In this document: positions 35,128 to 43,614 of the stretch, piece after piece
How the letters are laid out: each line of letters opens with the position of its first letter
How positions within the stretch are numbered: the stretch's first letter is position 1
Assembly (NCBI GenBank): GCA_947086655.1
Contig: CAMTZM010000003.1
Coordinates: 62,001 to 126,000, forward strand
DNA: 64,000 nt
Reading direction: 5' to 3'
Origin: an uncultured Eubacteriaceae bacterium
GTDB lineage: Bacteria > Bacillota > Clostridia > Lachnospirales > CAG-274
Made by a program: the position numbers and the translations under genes
Notes under the pieces: generated by a model
The model's input: the letters and a program-made list of their open reading frames with translations, nothing else
Told to the model about the DNA's origin: nothing
The model's database searches: none

Positions 35128-37242
35128 TTACACATTTTCCACATCTTTATTAACAACTATTTTATAAGTTTTTAATAAATTATGAACATTTTCCACACCA
35201 GTGTTTAAAACTGCGCTTGTGTATTTTTGTTTTAAGTTATACTCAACATTTATACTTTCCAGCGAATCACATCCATCAAGAAAATTACTGCCAAGATATG
35301 GAACTTCTTGTGAGTTTAAAGTTATATCTGAAAGGAATTGGCAGTCTTCAAATGCATAACTTCCTATATTATCGACAGTTTTAGGCAAATCAACGGTTTT
35401 AAGCGGTGTTTTAGCAAAAGCACGAGTGTATATTTTATTTAAGTTTTCATTAAATTGTATTGTTTCTAATTTTGAGTTTTCAAATGCGCTTTCTTCTATT
35501 TTCTCAACATTATCTCCCAAAACTACAAATTTTACGGAAGCATTTTTAAATGCTCCTTTTTTAATAGTCTTAACCGAATCCGGCACAACAAATTTTTCAG
35601 TTTTTTTATTTGGATATTTTATTAATTCTGTTTTATCTATATTGTATAGTACCCCGTCTTCTGATATATAGTGCCTGTTTGTATTGTTTGCGTATATTGC
35701 TTCAAGTCCAGAACAGTTGTCAAAAGCGTATTCTCCTATTTCAGATACATTATATGATATATTTATATAACCTGATATAAGTGCTCCTTTAAAAGCTTTT
35801 GTTCCTATTTTTCTTACAGAGTCAGGTACAGTGTATGTATCAAGGGTTTTTCCTAAAGGATATTGTATTAAAACAGATTTTGTATCATTAAACAATATAC
35901 CATCTTCAATCTCAAATTCTCCGTTTGTATGTTCAAGTCTAAATTCGTCTAAATATCGGCAGTCTGAAAATGCGCCTTCTTCAATTTCAGTAACCGATAC
36001 AGGAATTTCAAAAAATGTATCAGGGTTTGCCGGAGGATATTTAATAAGTTTTTTCTTGCCCCCGGTATAAAGTATACCGTTATCAGAGGCGTAATATTTA
36101 TTTGATGCTCCTATATTAATAGCCTCAAGTCTGTTGCATTCATCAAATACACTGTTTCCAAGGGTTTTAAGTCCGCTGCTTAAACGAACAGTTTTTAACA
36201 TGCTGCATCCATAAAATACTTTATTGCCTATTTTTTCTGTAAAATCATTAAACTTAACACTTTCAAGTTTTAAACATTCTGAAAATGCGCTGTTTCCAAC
36301 CTCTATAACATTTTGAGGAATAATTACAGAGCTTAAACCTGTTCTTGCAAATGCGAATGCATCTATATATTTTGCGCTGTGTTTTACAGAATAAAGATTT
36401 TCATTGTTATAAAATGCGGCATAAGGTATTCTTTCAATGCTTGAGGGAAGTTCTATGTTTGTAAGTTCTGATGAAGCGAATACGCCTTCGCCTAATTCGT
36501 TTAATTCAGATGATAAAGCTATTGTCTTTAAGGCTGTATTGGCAAAAGCATACTTTCCTATTTCAGATACAGTTGTACCTATTGATACGGAAGAAAGCGA
36601 TAATGCTCCTGTAAAAGCATAGTCTCCAATTTTTTTAAGAGGAGAGTTTATATTTACTTCTTTTAAATTTACTGAATCAAAAAATGAGTATGCACCTATT
36701 TCCTCTAATGTCGATGGAGGTTCGTAATAATTGTCAGATTTTGATTGAGGGTATTTTAAAAGTTTTGTTTTTGCTTTATCAAATAATACTCCGTCTAAAC
36801 AGGACAAATTTTTATTTTCATCTTTTACATATATGTTTTCTAATTTACTTGTCTGCGTAAGTGCAGTAGGCGCTACTTCCTTTATGTACTTTCCGAGTTC
36901 TATGCTTTTTATATTGTCATTTGAGTAAAAAGCATAATCTGATATTTCCGTAACAAGATATGTTCCTGAATCAATAGTTATCACATCAGGAATAACAAGA
37001 TTTTGAGTGGATAAATCAGTATTAATGCTTACGCTTACTTCACCTAATGAAACAATGCCGGCATCTTTTGTTATTTTGTATTTTAAGCCGTCGTATATAA
37101 GTGTTTTACCTCCTGTTTGTACATTTCCTAAGTCGGCATAAGACAATACCGGTCTGTCGGCATATGTGCTTATTGAACTTAATGACGACATAAATATACA
37201 AGCTGAAAGAAAAAAGGGCAGTTTTAATATATGTCTTTTCAT
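35128..37242 (-). CDS. Secreted BspA-type leucine-rich-repeat protein
   Basis: A 704-residue exported protein with a signal peptide (about 1-28) and a long stack of LRR_5/BspA-type repeats of the pattern IG.YAF....L..I.(I/L)...(V/I). Four spaced copies of a second element occur, for example DGVLYNIDKTELIKYPNKK and DGVLFDKAKTKLLKYPQSK, dividing the repeats into blocks. Such proteins usually bind surface ligands or extracellular matrix; here a plant-fibre or cell-surface partner is only a guess. There is no SLH, LPXTG or dockerin, so anchoring is unclear. It may share the pectate-lyase neighbourhood but has its own long upstream gap. The start is ATG 37242 behind AAAGGAGAA. Confidence 0.9.
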   Translation of the reverse strand: MKRHILKLPFFLSACIFMSSLSSISTYADRPVLSYADLGNVQTGGKTLIYDGLKYKITKDAGIVSLGEVSVSINTDLSTQNLVIPDVITIDSGTYLVTEISDYAFYSNDNIKSIELGKYIKEVAPTALTQTSKLENIYVKDENKNLSCLDGVLFDKAKTKLLKYPQSKSDNYYEPPSTLEEIGAYSFFDSVNLKEVNINSPLKKIGDYAFTGALSLSSVSIGTTVSEIGKYAFANTALKTIALSSELNELGEGVFASSELTNIELPSSIERIPYAAFYNNENLYSVKHSAKYIDAFAFARTGLSSVIIPQNVIEVGNSAFSECLKLESVKFNDFTEKIGNKVFYGCSMLKTVRLSSGLKTLGNSVFDECNRLEAINIGASNKYYASDNGILYTGGKKKLIKYPPANPDTFFEIPVSVTEIEEGAFSDCRYLDEFRLEHTNGEFEIEDGILFNDTKSVLIQYPLGKTLDTYTVPDSVRKIGTKAFKGALISGYINISYNVSEIGEYAFDNCSGLEAIYANNTNRHYISEDGVLYNIDKTELIKYPNKKTEKFVVPDSVKTIKKGAFKNASVKFVVLGDNVEKIEESAFENSKLETIQFNENLNKIYTRAFAKTPLKTVDLPKTVDNIGSYAFEDCQFLSDITLNSQEVPYLGSNFLDGCDSLESINVEYNLKQKYTSAVLNTGVENVHNLLKTYKIVVNKDVENV

Positions 37243-37412
37243 TTTTTATTCTCCTTTTCTATTTATATTTTTATGGCATATTTGAAAACAAAAATTTTAT
37301 TTTTCAAATACGCATAGGAAATACGGATTAACTTGAAAATATATTAAAAAAACTAAGGCGTTTAAATTAAGTATTCCCATAAATCAGTTATGCCCTGTTT
37401 CTGTAATTATGT

Positions 37413-37452
37413 CGAAAAAGTTCATATAAAATTTTATAAATGAACTTTTTCG
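37413..37452 (-). terminator. Terminator of the small unknown gene at 37477
   Basis: CGAAAAAGTTCAT (37413-37425) pairs perfectly with ATGAACTTTTTCG (37440-37452), and more A-T pairs extend inward. It lies 24 bp past the minus-strand stop. Confidence 0.7.
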
Positions 37453-37476
37453 AGCTTATTCTTATTTTATACTTTT

Positions 37477-37887
37477 TTATAGATAATTAAAAGAGTGTAA
37501 TTTTTGGCACATTGAAATAATTTTATTCCATTGTGATTCAGTTCGGGCATTTGCTATGGTTTTAAGGAAATCCATAGTTGCTTTTTTATAAAATATATTT
37601 TCAATTTGTTCTATTTCTTTGTCATTATTTGACTCAAAAGCTTTTACAAGCAAATAAAAACTGTCATTATCTATACATAAACTTAAAGGAATATAAGGTT
37701 CGATTTGTTTTATTATATTCCTTATGCTTTCGTATTTACTTCCATAAAAATTATCTAAATATGAATAAAAAGAGTCTAAGTTGATGAAAATAATATTATT
37801 ATTGTCAGCTTCATATTTTTCAAGTGTTTTTTTAATGTAGCAAAGATTTTCCTTTAATTTTTCGGCAGTTATTTTTTCTTCACTCAT
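37477..37887 (-). CDS. Hypothetical protein, 136 residues
   Basis: A small cytoplasmic protein without signal peptide, TM helix or Cys motif that I can use. It is mixed alpha/beta with charged termini. I do not recognise it. Support for being a real gene comes from the ribosome binding site (AGAAAGGTGGTGC before ATG 37887), a fitting terminator just downstream and codon use like its neighbours. The upstream side is shared with the divergent metG T-box region. Confidence 0.65.
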   Translation of the reverse strand: MSEEKITAEKLKENLCYIKKTLEKYEADNNNIIFINLDSFYSYLDNFYGSKYESIRNIIKQIEPYIPLSLCIDNDSFYLLVKAFESNNDKEIEQIENIFYKKATMDFLKTIANARTESQWNKIISMCQKLHSFNYL

Positions 37888-38004
37888 ATAGCACCACCTT
37901 TCTGCACACTATTAATATATGTGGTTTTTATTATATAAAACGCTGATTTATTTTCCGTTTTTTAAAAATGGCTTATATTTTAGTACAATTGTAGGAAAAA
38001 TTTA

Positions 38005-38033
38005 TTGACAAAAAAAGTATAATTTAATATAAT
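38005..38033 (+). promoter_or_regulatory. Consensus sigma-A promoter of the metG operon
   Basis: Perfect TTGACA (38005-38010), 17 bp, perfect TATAAT (38028-38033). Transcription would start near 38040, giving a leader of about 340 nt with the T-box. Confidence 0.88.
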
Positions 38034-38074
38034 TAAAAAATACTGATATAATCAGTATTTTTTATATATTTTTA

Positions 38075-38336
38075 GACTATGAAAAGAAGAGTAAACTTGT
38101 GTATGGTATTACAGAGAATCCTTATTTGGTGCAAAAGGATATACCGACTTTGTTGAAGATGGTCTTGGAGTCTTCTGCGCCGACCGCCTTTTAATGGCAT
38201 AGACCGCAGCGGGTACACCCGTTATTGTGTCAGGGTATTGTTGTACCTATGAGGCTGTTTTTGTGAAAAAGCAGTAAATTAAGGTGGTATCACGGATTTA
38301 ATGTTCGTCCTTTAATAAGGGCGGACGTTTTTTTAT
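38075..38336 (+). promoter_or_regulatory. T-box riboswitch (tRNA-Met sensing) of metG
   Basis: A leader that senses uncharged tRNA and controls transcription of methionyl-tRNA synthetase. Stem I carries ACAGAGAATCC and the TTTGGTGCAAAAGGAT distal part. A likely specifier AUG lies at 38159-38161 within GAAGATGGTC. The T-box sequence AAGGTGGTATCACGG is at 38281-38295. The terminator hairpin runs 38303-38326 and is followed by eight or more Ts. The assignment to Met agrees with the downstream gene. The specifier position is by eye. Confidence 0.9.
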
Positions 38337-38377
38337 TTACTAAATAATTTTAAAAATAAAAAAGGAGGTTTGCAAAA

Positions 38378-40348
38378 ATGGAAAAAGAAAAGTTTTATAT
38401 TACTACCCCTATATATTATCCAAGTGATAAACTTCATATAGGGCATTCTTATTGTACGGTAGCTACCGACACTATGGCAAGGTATAAGCGCATAAGAGGT
38501 TATGACGTTATGTTTTTGACAGGAAGCGACGAACATGGGCAAAAGATAGAGAGAATAGCTAAATCTCAAAATGTCACTCCAAAGCAGTATGTCGATAAAA
38601 TTGTAGATTGGATAAAAGAACTTTGGGAACTTATGGATATAAGTTATGACAGATATATAAGGACTACTGATGAAAAGCATGTAAAAGGAGTTCAGAAAAT
38701 ATTTAAAAAACTTTATGATAACGGGGATATTTACAAAAGTTCATATGAAGGCTGGTATTGTACTCCATGCGAAACATTTTATACAGAAAGGCAGCTTGTT
38801 GATGGAAAGTGTCCGGATTGTGGGCGTGAAGTTGAGAAATTAAAGGAAGAAAGTTACTTTTTCAAGTTATCTAAGTATCAGGAAAGACTTATAAAGCATA
38901 TTGAGGAAAATGTCGAATTTATACAGCCATCTTCAAGAAAAAATGAAATGATTAATAATTTTTTAAAGCCGGGACTTGAAGATTTATGTGTATCACGTAC
39001 ATCTTTCAAATGGGGTATACCAGTTGAGTTTGACAAAGGGCATATAGTTTATGTATGGATTGATGCTCTTTCAAACTATATAACGGCGCTTGGGTATGGT
39101 TCAGAAGATGAAAGAGATTTTAAAAAATATTGGCCGGCTGATGTACATGTTGTTGGAAAAGAGATTGTAAGATTTCATACTATTATATGGCCGGCAATGC
39201 TTATGGCACTTGAATTGCCGCTTCCAAAAAAGATATTTGGACATGGATGGCTTATTATAGACGGAGGCAAAATGTCTAAATCGAAAGGAAATGTAGTTGA
39301 CCCAAAGGAACTTGCCGAAAGATATGGAGTTGACGCTTTAAGGTATTTCCTTTTAAGAGAGATAGCGTTTGGACAAGATGGGAATTTTACAAATGAAGCT
39401 TTAATTCAGAGAATAAATTCAGACCTTGCAAATGATTTAGGCAATCTTCTTTCAAGAACTGTCGGTATGATAGAAAAATATTTTAATGGAAAACTTCCTA
39501 ATGAGCAAAAAGGAAATTCATTTGATACAGATGTAATTAAAGTAGCTAAAGAAACTGTTGAGAAAACAGAAGAATATATGGAAAAGATGCTTTTTTCGGA
39601 TGCTTTTGCACAAATTTGGGTTTTAATCAGAAGATGCAATAAATATATAGATGAAACATGTCCATGGATTATAGCTAAAGACGAAAAAAGAAAAGACGAA
39701 CTTGCAAATATATTATATACTCTTTCAGAAAGTCTTAGAATTGTTGCCGTTCTTATTAGTCCGGGAATGCCTTCTACACCAAATGAAATTTACAAGCAGC
39801 TTTCAATTAAAGATGATAATTTAAAAACGTGGGATTCTATAAAAGAATTTGGAAAACTTGCCAAAGATGTAAAAATAGAAAAAGCTTTGCCTGTTTTCCC
39901 TCGCATTGACATAAAAAAAGAACTTGAAGTGCTTAATAAGAAAGCAGAGAAGGCACAAAAGGAAAGTGTATGTAATAATAAAGGAAAAGACAAAGAAAAA
40001 GCGAATAATTTTGATGAATCTTCATTTATTTCTATTGACGATTTTGCTAAAGTTAAAATTAAAACCGGAGAGGTTATAGAGTGTGAAAAACTTGAGGGTT
40101 CAGATAAACTGCTTGTTTCGAAAATAAAAATTGGAAATGATATAAAGCAGATTGTATCAGGAATAGCTAAATATTATGAGCCGTCTCAAATGATAGGAAA
40201 AAAGGTATGTGTTGTTGTTAATTTAAAGCCTGTAAAGCTTAGAGGTGTCGTTTCTGAGGGAATGATATTAGCGGCTTCTGATGATTCAGGAAAATTAAAT
40301 GTTGTAACTGTCGATGGAGATATTGGAAGTGGAGCTGAGATTAAATAA
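38378..40348 (+). CDS. metG: Methionyl-tRNA synthetase with C-terminal tRNA-binding domain
   Basis: A 656-residue class I synthetase charging tRNA-Met. It has the HIGH motif (KLHIGHSY), a zinc knuckle CTPC...CPDC in the connective peptide, the KMSKS motif (GGKMSKSKGN), an anticodon-binding helical domain, a Lys-rich linker around 525-550 and a C-terminal EMAP II/Trbp111-like domain (FAKVKIKTGEVIEC, VVVNLKPVKLRGVVSEGM). The start is ATG behind AAAAAAGGAGG. The stop overlaps the tatD start by one base (TAATG). Controlled by the T-box upstream. Confidence 0.97.
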   Translation: MEKEKFYITTPIYYPSDKLHIGHSYCTVATDTMARYKRIRGYDVMFLTGSDEHGQKIERIAKSQNVTPKQYVDKIVDWIKELWELMDISYDRYIRTTDEKHVKGVQKIFKKLYDNGDIYKSSYEGWYCTPCETFYTERQLVDGKCPDCGREVEKLKEESYFFKLSKYQERLIKHIEENVEFIQPSSRKNEMINNFLKPGLEDLCVSRTSFKWGIPVEFDKGHIVYVWIDALSNYITALGYGSEDERDFKKYWPADVHVVGKEIVRFHTIIWPAMLMALELPLPKKIFGHGWLIIDGGKMSKSKGNVVDPKELAERYGVDALRYFLLREIAFGQDGNFTNEALIQRINSDLANDLGNLLSRTVGMIEKYFNGKLPNEQKGNSFDTDVIKVAKETVEKTEEYMEKMLFSDAFAQIWVLIRRCNKYIDETCPWIIAKDEKRKDELANILYTLSESLRIVAVLISPGMPSTPNEIYKQLSIKDDNLKTWDSIKEFGKLAKDVKIEKALPVFPRIDIKKELEVLNKKAEKAQKESVCNNKGKDKEKANNFDESSFISIDDFAKVKIKTGEVIECEKLEGSDKLLVSKIKIGNDIKQIVSGIAKYYEPSQMIGKKVCVVVNLKPVKLRGVVSEGMILAASDDSGKLNVVTVDGDIGSGAEIK

Positions 40349-41109
40349 TGTATTTTGAGTCACATGCGCATTATGATGATAAAAGATTTGACGATGACAG
40401 ATATGAGACAATAGAAAGAGTGTATGCTAACGGTGTTGATTATATAGTTAATTCTGGTTCTGATATGAATTCAAGTGAGTTTGGAATTGAGTTGAGTCAT
40501 AAATACCCGTTTTTTTATGCGGCAGTTGGCATACATCCTCATGAGACAAAGGATATTAAACAAGAAGATATGCTGAAACTTCTTGCAATGAGTAAAGATG
40601 AAAAGGTTGTAGCGATAGGGGAGATAGGGCTTGACTATTACTATGATTTATCTCCAAGGGATATACAAAGAAAATGGTTTGAAAAACAGCTTGATTTAAG
40701 CATAGAGGCAAAACTTCCTGTTATAATCCATTCAAGAGATGCCGCAGGTGAATGTTTCGATATTATTAAAAACAGTGGAGTAAGAAAAGGTGTTATACAC
40801 AGTTATTCCGGTAGCGTTGAGATGGCTCTTGATTATATTGAAATGGGTTTTTATATAGGTGTAGGAGGAATTGTTACATTTAAAAATGCAAAAAAACCGG
40901 CAAATGTTGTAAAAAGTATACCTATTTCCAAAATTTTAATAGAAACAGATTCGCCATATTTAACTCCGGAGCCTAATAGAGGTGTTAGAAATGATTCACA
41001 AAATTTAAAGTATATTGTGGAGAAAATTGCACAAATTAAACAAATTGAACCTGAAAAAGTGGCTGAAATTACTATGGTAAATGCAAAAGAGTTATTTTTT
41101 GAAAAATAA
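40348..41109 (+). CDS. tatD: TatD family metal-dependent deoxyribonuclease
   Basis: A 253-residue TIM-barrel hydrolase of the TatD family. Metal-ligand motifs are FESHAHYDD, AVGIHPHE, IGEIGLDYYYD, IIHSRDA, GVIHSYSG and IETDSPYLTPEP. The start overlaps the metG stop by one base, so translation is coupled. The metG-tatD pairing is widespread in Firmicutes, often followed by a YabE-like gene and rnmV/ksgA. Here the YabE-like gene does follow, but nrdR comes next. Confidence 0.95.
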   Translation: MYFESHAHYDDKRFDDDRYETIERVYANGVDYIVNSGSDMNSSEFGIELSHKYPFFYAAVGIHPHETKDIKQEDMLKLLAMSKDEKVVAIGEIGLDYYYDLSPRDIQRKWFEKQLDLSIEAKLPVIIHSRDAAGECFDIIKNSGVRKGVIHSYSGSVEMALDYIEMGFYIGVGGIVTFKNAKKPANVVKSIPISKILIETDSPYLTPEPNRGVRNDSQNLKYIVEKIAQIKQIEPEKVAEITMVNAKELFFEK

Positions 41110-41175
41110 ATTGTTGCGTAAATGTTACATTTGTGTTAATATAGTTTCTGAAAATGTTAATTAAAAATATATTTT

Positions 41176-41205
41176 TTGCGAATATATTTTTGAATTTTGC
41201 ATAAT
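41176..41205 (+). promoter_or_regulatory. Possible promoter of the YabE-like gene
   Basis: TTGCGA (41176-41181), 18 bp, CATAAT (41200-41205). A structured leader follows. Confidence 0.4.
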
Positions 41206-41217
41206 ATATTAATATGT

Positions 41218-41286
41218 GGTGTAGATAATTGAAAAGCTTTTGAAACACCAACACAATGCAAAAGGGGATAACCCCTTAACACATTG
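41218..41286 (+). promoter_or_regulatory. Two-stem leader abutting the YabE-like ribosome binding site
   Basis: GGTGT/ACACC (41218-41249) closes a hairpin with an AAAAGCTTTT core. CAATG/CATTG (41254-41286) encloses AAGGGG/CCCCTT. The right arm of the second stem touches GAGGAGG, so folding could affect initiation. No known riboswitch class was recognised. Confidence 0.4.
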
Positions 41287-41301
41287 AGGAGGATTATTGA
41301 G

Positions 41302-42345
41302 ATGGAACATTTACGTTTTATTAAAAATCAGGTAGACAGAATTTCAAAACCGGTTAAAACTGCTGTTTTTCTTTTCATTATATTGCTGTTTTTTGCTGGA
41401 GTGGCTAATGCTTATGAGCAAAACCACCAATTTGTTTACCTTGATGACAACGGAGTTAAGACAGAGGTTAAAACATATGCTTCTAATATCAAGGAGTTTC
41501 TTAAAGAGCAGAATATAGTTATAAATGAAGGCGATATTTTAAGCGTTGATCTTGATGCTGATATAAAAAAGCATATGGAGATAAAAATAGAGAGAAAAGC
41601 TGATATTATTCTTTATATTGATGATGAGGCTCCTTGGCATAGAGATACTTATGCGAAAAAAATTGACGAGTTTATTGAAGAACTTGAGGAAAAGATGGAC
41701 TGTGAGTATGAAACGGCTGTTAAATATGATTCTTCAGCCATTAAAGACAAAATGGAGTTAAAACTTGTTTCTGTAAAAGAAGAAGAAGTTACAGATGTTC
41801 AAGAAATTGATTTTGAAATAACTTACGTTGAAAACGGCGAACTTGAAAAAGGAACCGAGAAAGTTGTACAGGAAGGGCAAAAAGGAGAAAGGACTATTGT
41901 TGCTAAAAAACTGTACAAAGGCGGAAATCTTGAAGAAACTACTATTATAAGTGATTCTGTAACAAAACAGCCTGTTTCAAAGATTATTGAAAAAGGTACA
42001 AAAGAACCTGTTGTTAAAAATGAAACAAGAGCGGTAAATGCTAATGTTGATTCAGGAAAGCACGTAAGTTCAGGTTCGTTTGGACGTGAGATAAAAATGA
42101 AAGCTACGGCGTATACAGGCGGAGGAACTACGGCGTCGGGACGTCCGGCACAAGTAGGTGTTGTAGCTGTTGATACAAAGGTAATTCCTTTAGGAACAAA
42201 GCTTTATATAGAAGGATACGGTTACGCTGTTGCAGGTGATACAGGCGGAGCAATTAAAGGAAACAAGATTGATTTATATTTTGATACTCATAGAGAAGCC
42301 ATTAATTTCGGTGTAAAAAATGTTAAAGTTTATGTTATAGAATAA
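41302..42345 (+). CDS. YabE-like exported protein with DUF348, G5 and 3D domains
   Basis: A 347-residue wall-remodelling protein of the YabE/Rpf2 type. A signal anchor (about 18-40) is followed by a ubiquitin-like DUF348 domain (FVYLDDNGVKTEVKTYASNI), a G5 domain around 170-245 (VVQEGQKGERTIVAKKLYK) and a C-terminal 3D domain (MKATAYTGGG, VVAVDTKVIPLGTKLYI, AGDTGGAIKGNKIDLYF) with the three conserved Asp. The 3D fold resembles lytic transglycosylases, so peptidoglycan cleavage is likely. ATG 41302 behind GAGGAGG is preferred to the TTG at 41284. Confidence 0.92.
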   Translation: MEHLRFIKNQVDRISKPVKTAVFLFIILLFFAGVANAYEQNHQFVYLDDNGVKTEVKTYASNIKEFLKEQNIVINEGDILSVDLDADIKKHMEIKIERKADIILYIDDEAPWHRDTYAKKIDEFIEELEEKMDCEYETAVKYDSSAIKDKMELKLVSVKEEEVTDVQEIDFEITYVENGELEKGTEKVVQEGQKGERTIVAKKLYKGGNLEETTIISDSVTKQPVSKIIEKGTKEPVVKNETRAVNANVDSGKHVSSGSFGREIKMKATAYTGGGTTASGRPAQVGVVAVDTKVIPLGTKLYIEGYGYAVAGDTGGAIKGNKIDLYFDTHREAINFGVKNVKVYVIE

Positions 42346-42412
42346 GTTGATAGTTAACAGAAACGTATATTAATTTATGTTTCCATAATTGTTAAAATGG
42401 GTGGAATTAATT

Positions 42413-42877
42413 ATGAAATGTCCTTTTTGTTCAGCGCAGGATACGAAAGTTCTTGATACAAGAAACATGGACAGCGATAATGCCGTAAGACGCCGCCGTA
42501 TGTGCGAAACTTGCGGCAATAGGTTTACTACTTATGAAAGAATTGAAAGTATTCCGCTTATTGTTATTAAGTCAGATAATAAAAGAGAAAAATTTGACAG
42601 AAGCAAGCTTTTAAAGGGGATTATGCTTGCTTGCAACAAAAGACCCGTCTCTATGGAGCAAATAGAAAAAATTGTTTCAGATGTTGAAAATAAACTTTAT
42701 TCTTCTTCAAAAAAGGAGTTTGAAAGCAGTGAGATAGGGCAGCTTGTTATGGAGCGTCTTAGGATTTTAGATGAGGTTTCTTATGTAAGATTTGCCTCTG
42801 TTTACAGAAAATTTAAAGATATAGATTCATTTATGAATGAACTTGCGCAGCTTCTTGACGAGAGAAAGAAAAATTAA
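42413..42877 (+). CDS. nrdR: Transcriptional repressor NrdR
   Basis: A 154-residue regulator of ribonucleotide reductase genes. An N-terminal zinc ribbon (MKCPFC and CETCGNRF) is followed by an ATP-cone (VIKSDNKREKFDRSKLLKGI, then FASVYRKFKDI). The length is standard. I use ATG 42413, where GGGTGG sits upstream and the conserved MKCPFC begins, not the TTG 24 bases earlier. No ribonucleotide reductase gene is in the window. Confidence 0.96.
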   Translation: MKCPFCSAQDTKVLDTRNMDSDNAVRRRRMCETCGNRFTTYERIESIPLIVIKSDNKREKFDRSKLLKGIMLACNKRPVSMEQIEKIVSDVENKLYSSSKKEFESSEIGQLVMERLRILDEVSYVRFASVYRKFKDIDSFMNELAQLLDERKKN

Positions 42878-42922
42878 TATTAAATATAATTGTAAGCGTA
42901 TAAAATTTTTAAAAAATGTTTT

Positions 42923-42954
42923 GGCGTAGACTTTGTGTCTGCGTCATTTTTTAT
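42923..42954 (+). terminator. Intrinsic terminator of nrdR
   Basis: GGCGTAGAC (42923-42931) pairs with GTCTGCGTC (42937-42945) with two G-T pairs, followed by ATTTTTTATT. Confidence 0.82.
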
Positions 42955-42977
42955 TGTCAAATACTCGTAACCGACTG

Positions 42978-43142
42978 TTAAGGAAACACCGCACAATTAA
43001 GATTTTATGGTTTTTGATAGAATTTTCCATTTCTTTGTCAATGTCGCTTAACATAGGCTCCGACTATGTTTGCGCTCCATTTCCTCGAACTGAAAAATTC
43101 TCTCTGAAAACCATTTTATTGAATTATGCGGTATTTCCTTAA
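42978..43142. mobile_element. Palindromic MITE-like element, 165 bp
   Basis: The ends are imperfect terminal inverted repeats of about 36 bp: TTAAGGAAACACCGCACAAT at the left and, reversed, TTAAGGAAATACCGCATAAT at the right. The similarity continues inward, so the whole element folds as one long imperfect hairpin around ACATAG/CTATGT. It has no coding capacity; a 69-codon frame crossing it is fortuitous. A second, partial left end lies at 25497-25537. TTAA at both ends may be the target site. Confidence 0.65.
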
Positions 43143-43233
43143 ATAACAAAATAAGTATTATTGTTATAATTTGCTTTGTATGTGTTGTTTAAATAAATGA
43201 AAAGGTGCAAGTTTTTTTTGTTAAAAGTATAAA

Positions 43234-43262
43234 TTGACAAAAAAATAACATATAAGTATAAT
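43234..43262 (+). promoter_or_regulatory. Consensus sigma-A promoter of the hydrogenase operon
   Basis: Perfect TTGACA (43234-43239), 17 bp, perfect TATAAT (43257-43262), about 108 bp before the first gene. A further AT-rich stretch around 43328-43350 could hold a second start. Confidence 0.85.
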
Positions 43263-43369
43263 TAATAGGGAAGATTGTTGAAAAAAGTTATTTGCTCAAA
43301 TTTTTATTTATAAGTTAAAAAATGTTTAGTATAATTATAATATAATATTTTGATTGGGGGACTATTTTT

Positions 43370-43612
43370 ATGGAACTTAAAGTTTGCGTTGGAAGCGCTT
43401 GTCATCTTAAAAATTCAAGGGTTGTTATAGAGGAGTTTAAAAGACTTATATCTGAAAATAATCTTGAAGGTGAAATTACGCTTATGGGAAGTTTTTGCAT
43501 GGGTAAATGTGGGGAAAAAGGAGTAAGCGTAATGGCAGGCAATGAGTTTTATTCTGTAATTCCGGAAGAAACAGAGACGTTTTTTAATGAGAAGGTGAGG
43601 GGGCGTCTTTAA
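43370..43612 (+). CDS. Thioredoxin-like [2Fe-2S] ferredoxin
   Basis: An 80-residue protein with the thioredoxin-like [2Fe-2S] fold of NuoE/HydC type: CVGSAC near the N-terminus and CMGKC in the middle give the four Cys ligands. It is the first gene of a four-gene [FeFe] hydrogenase operon; the next gene starts 2 bp after its stop. It presumably passes electrons to or from the hydrogenase modules. The start is ATG behind TTGGGGGAC. Confidence 0.9.
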   Translation: MELKVCVGSACHLKNSRVVIEEFKRLISENNLEGEITLMGSFCMGKCGEKGVSVMAGNEFYSVIPEETETFFNEKVRGRL

Positions 43613-43614
43613 AT

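Noticed and set aside
32814-37784. Plus-strand frames opposite the pectate lyase and LRR genes
   Set aside because: They are antisense shadows of well-supported minus-strand genes and lack ribosome binding sites or recognisable domains.
42933-43142. A 69-codon open frame on the plus strand
   Set aside because: It crosses the nrdR terminator and the palindromic element, has no ribosome binding site, and the region is a repeat.
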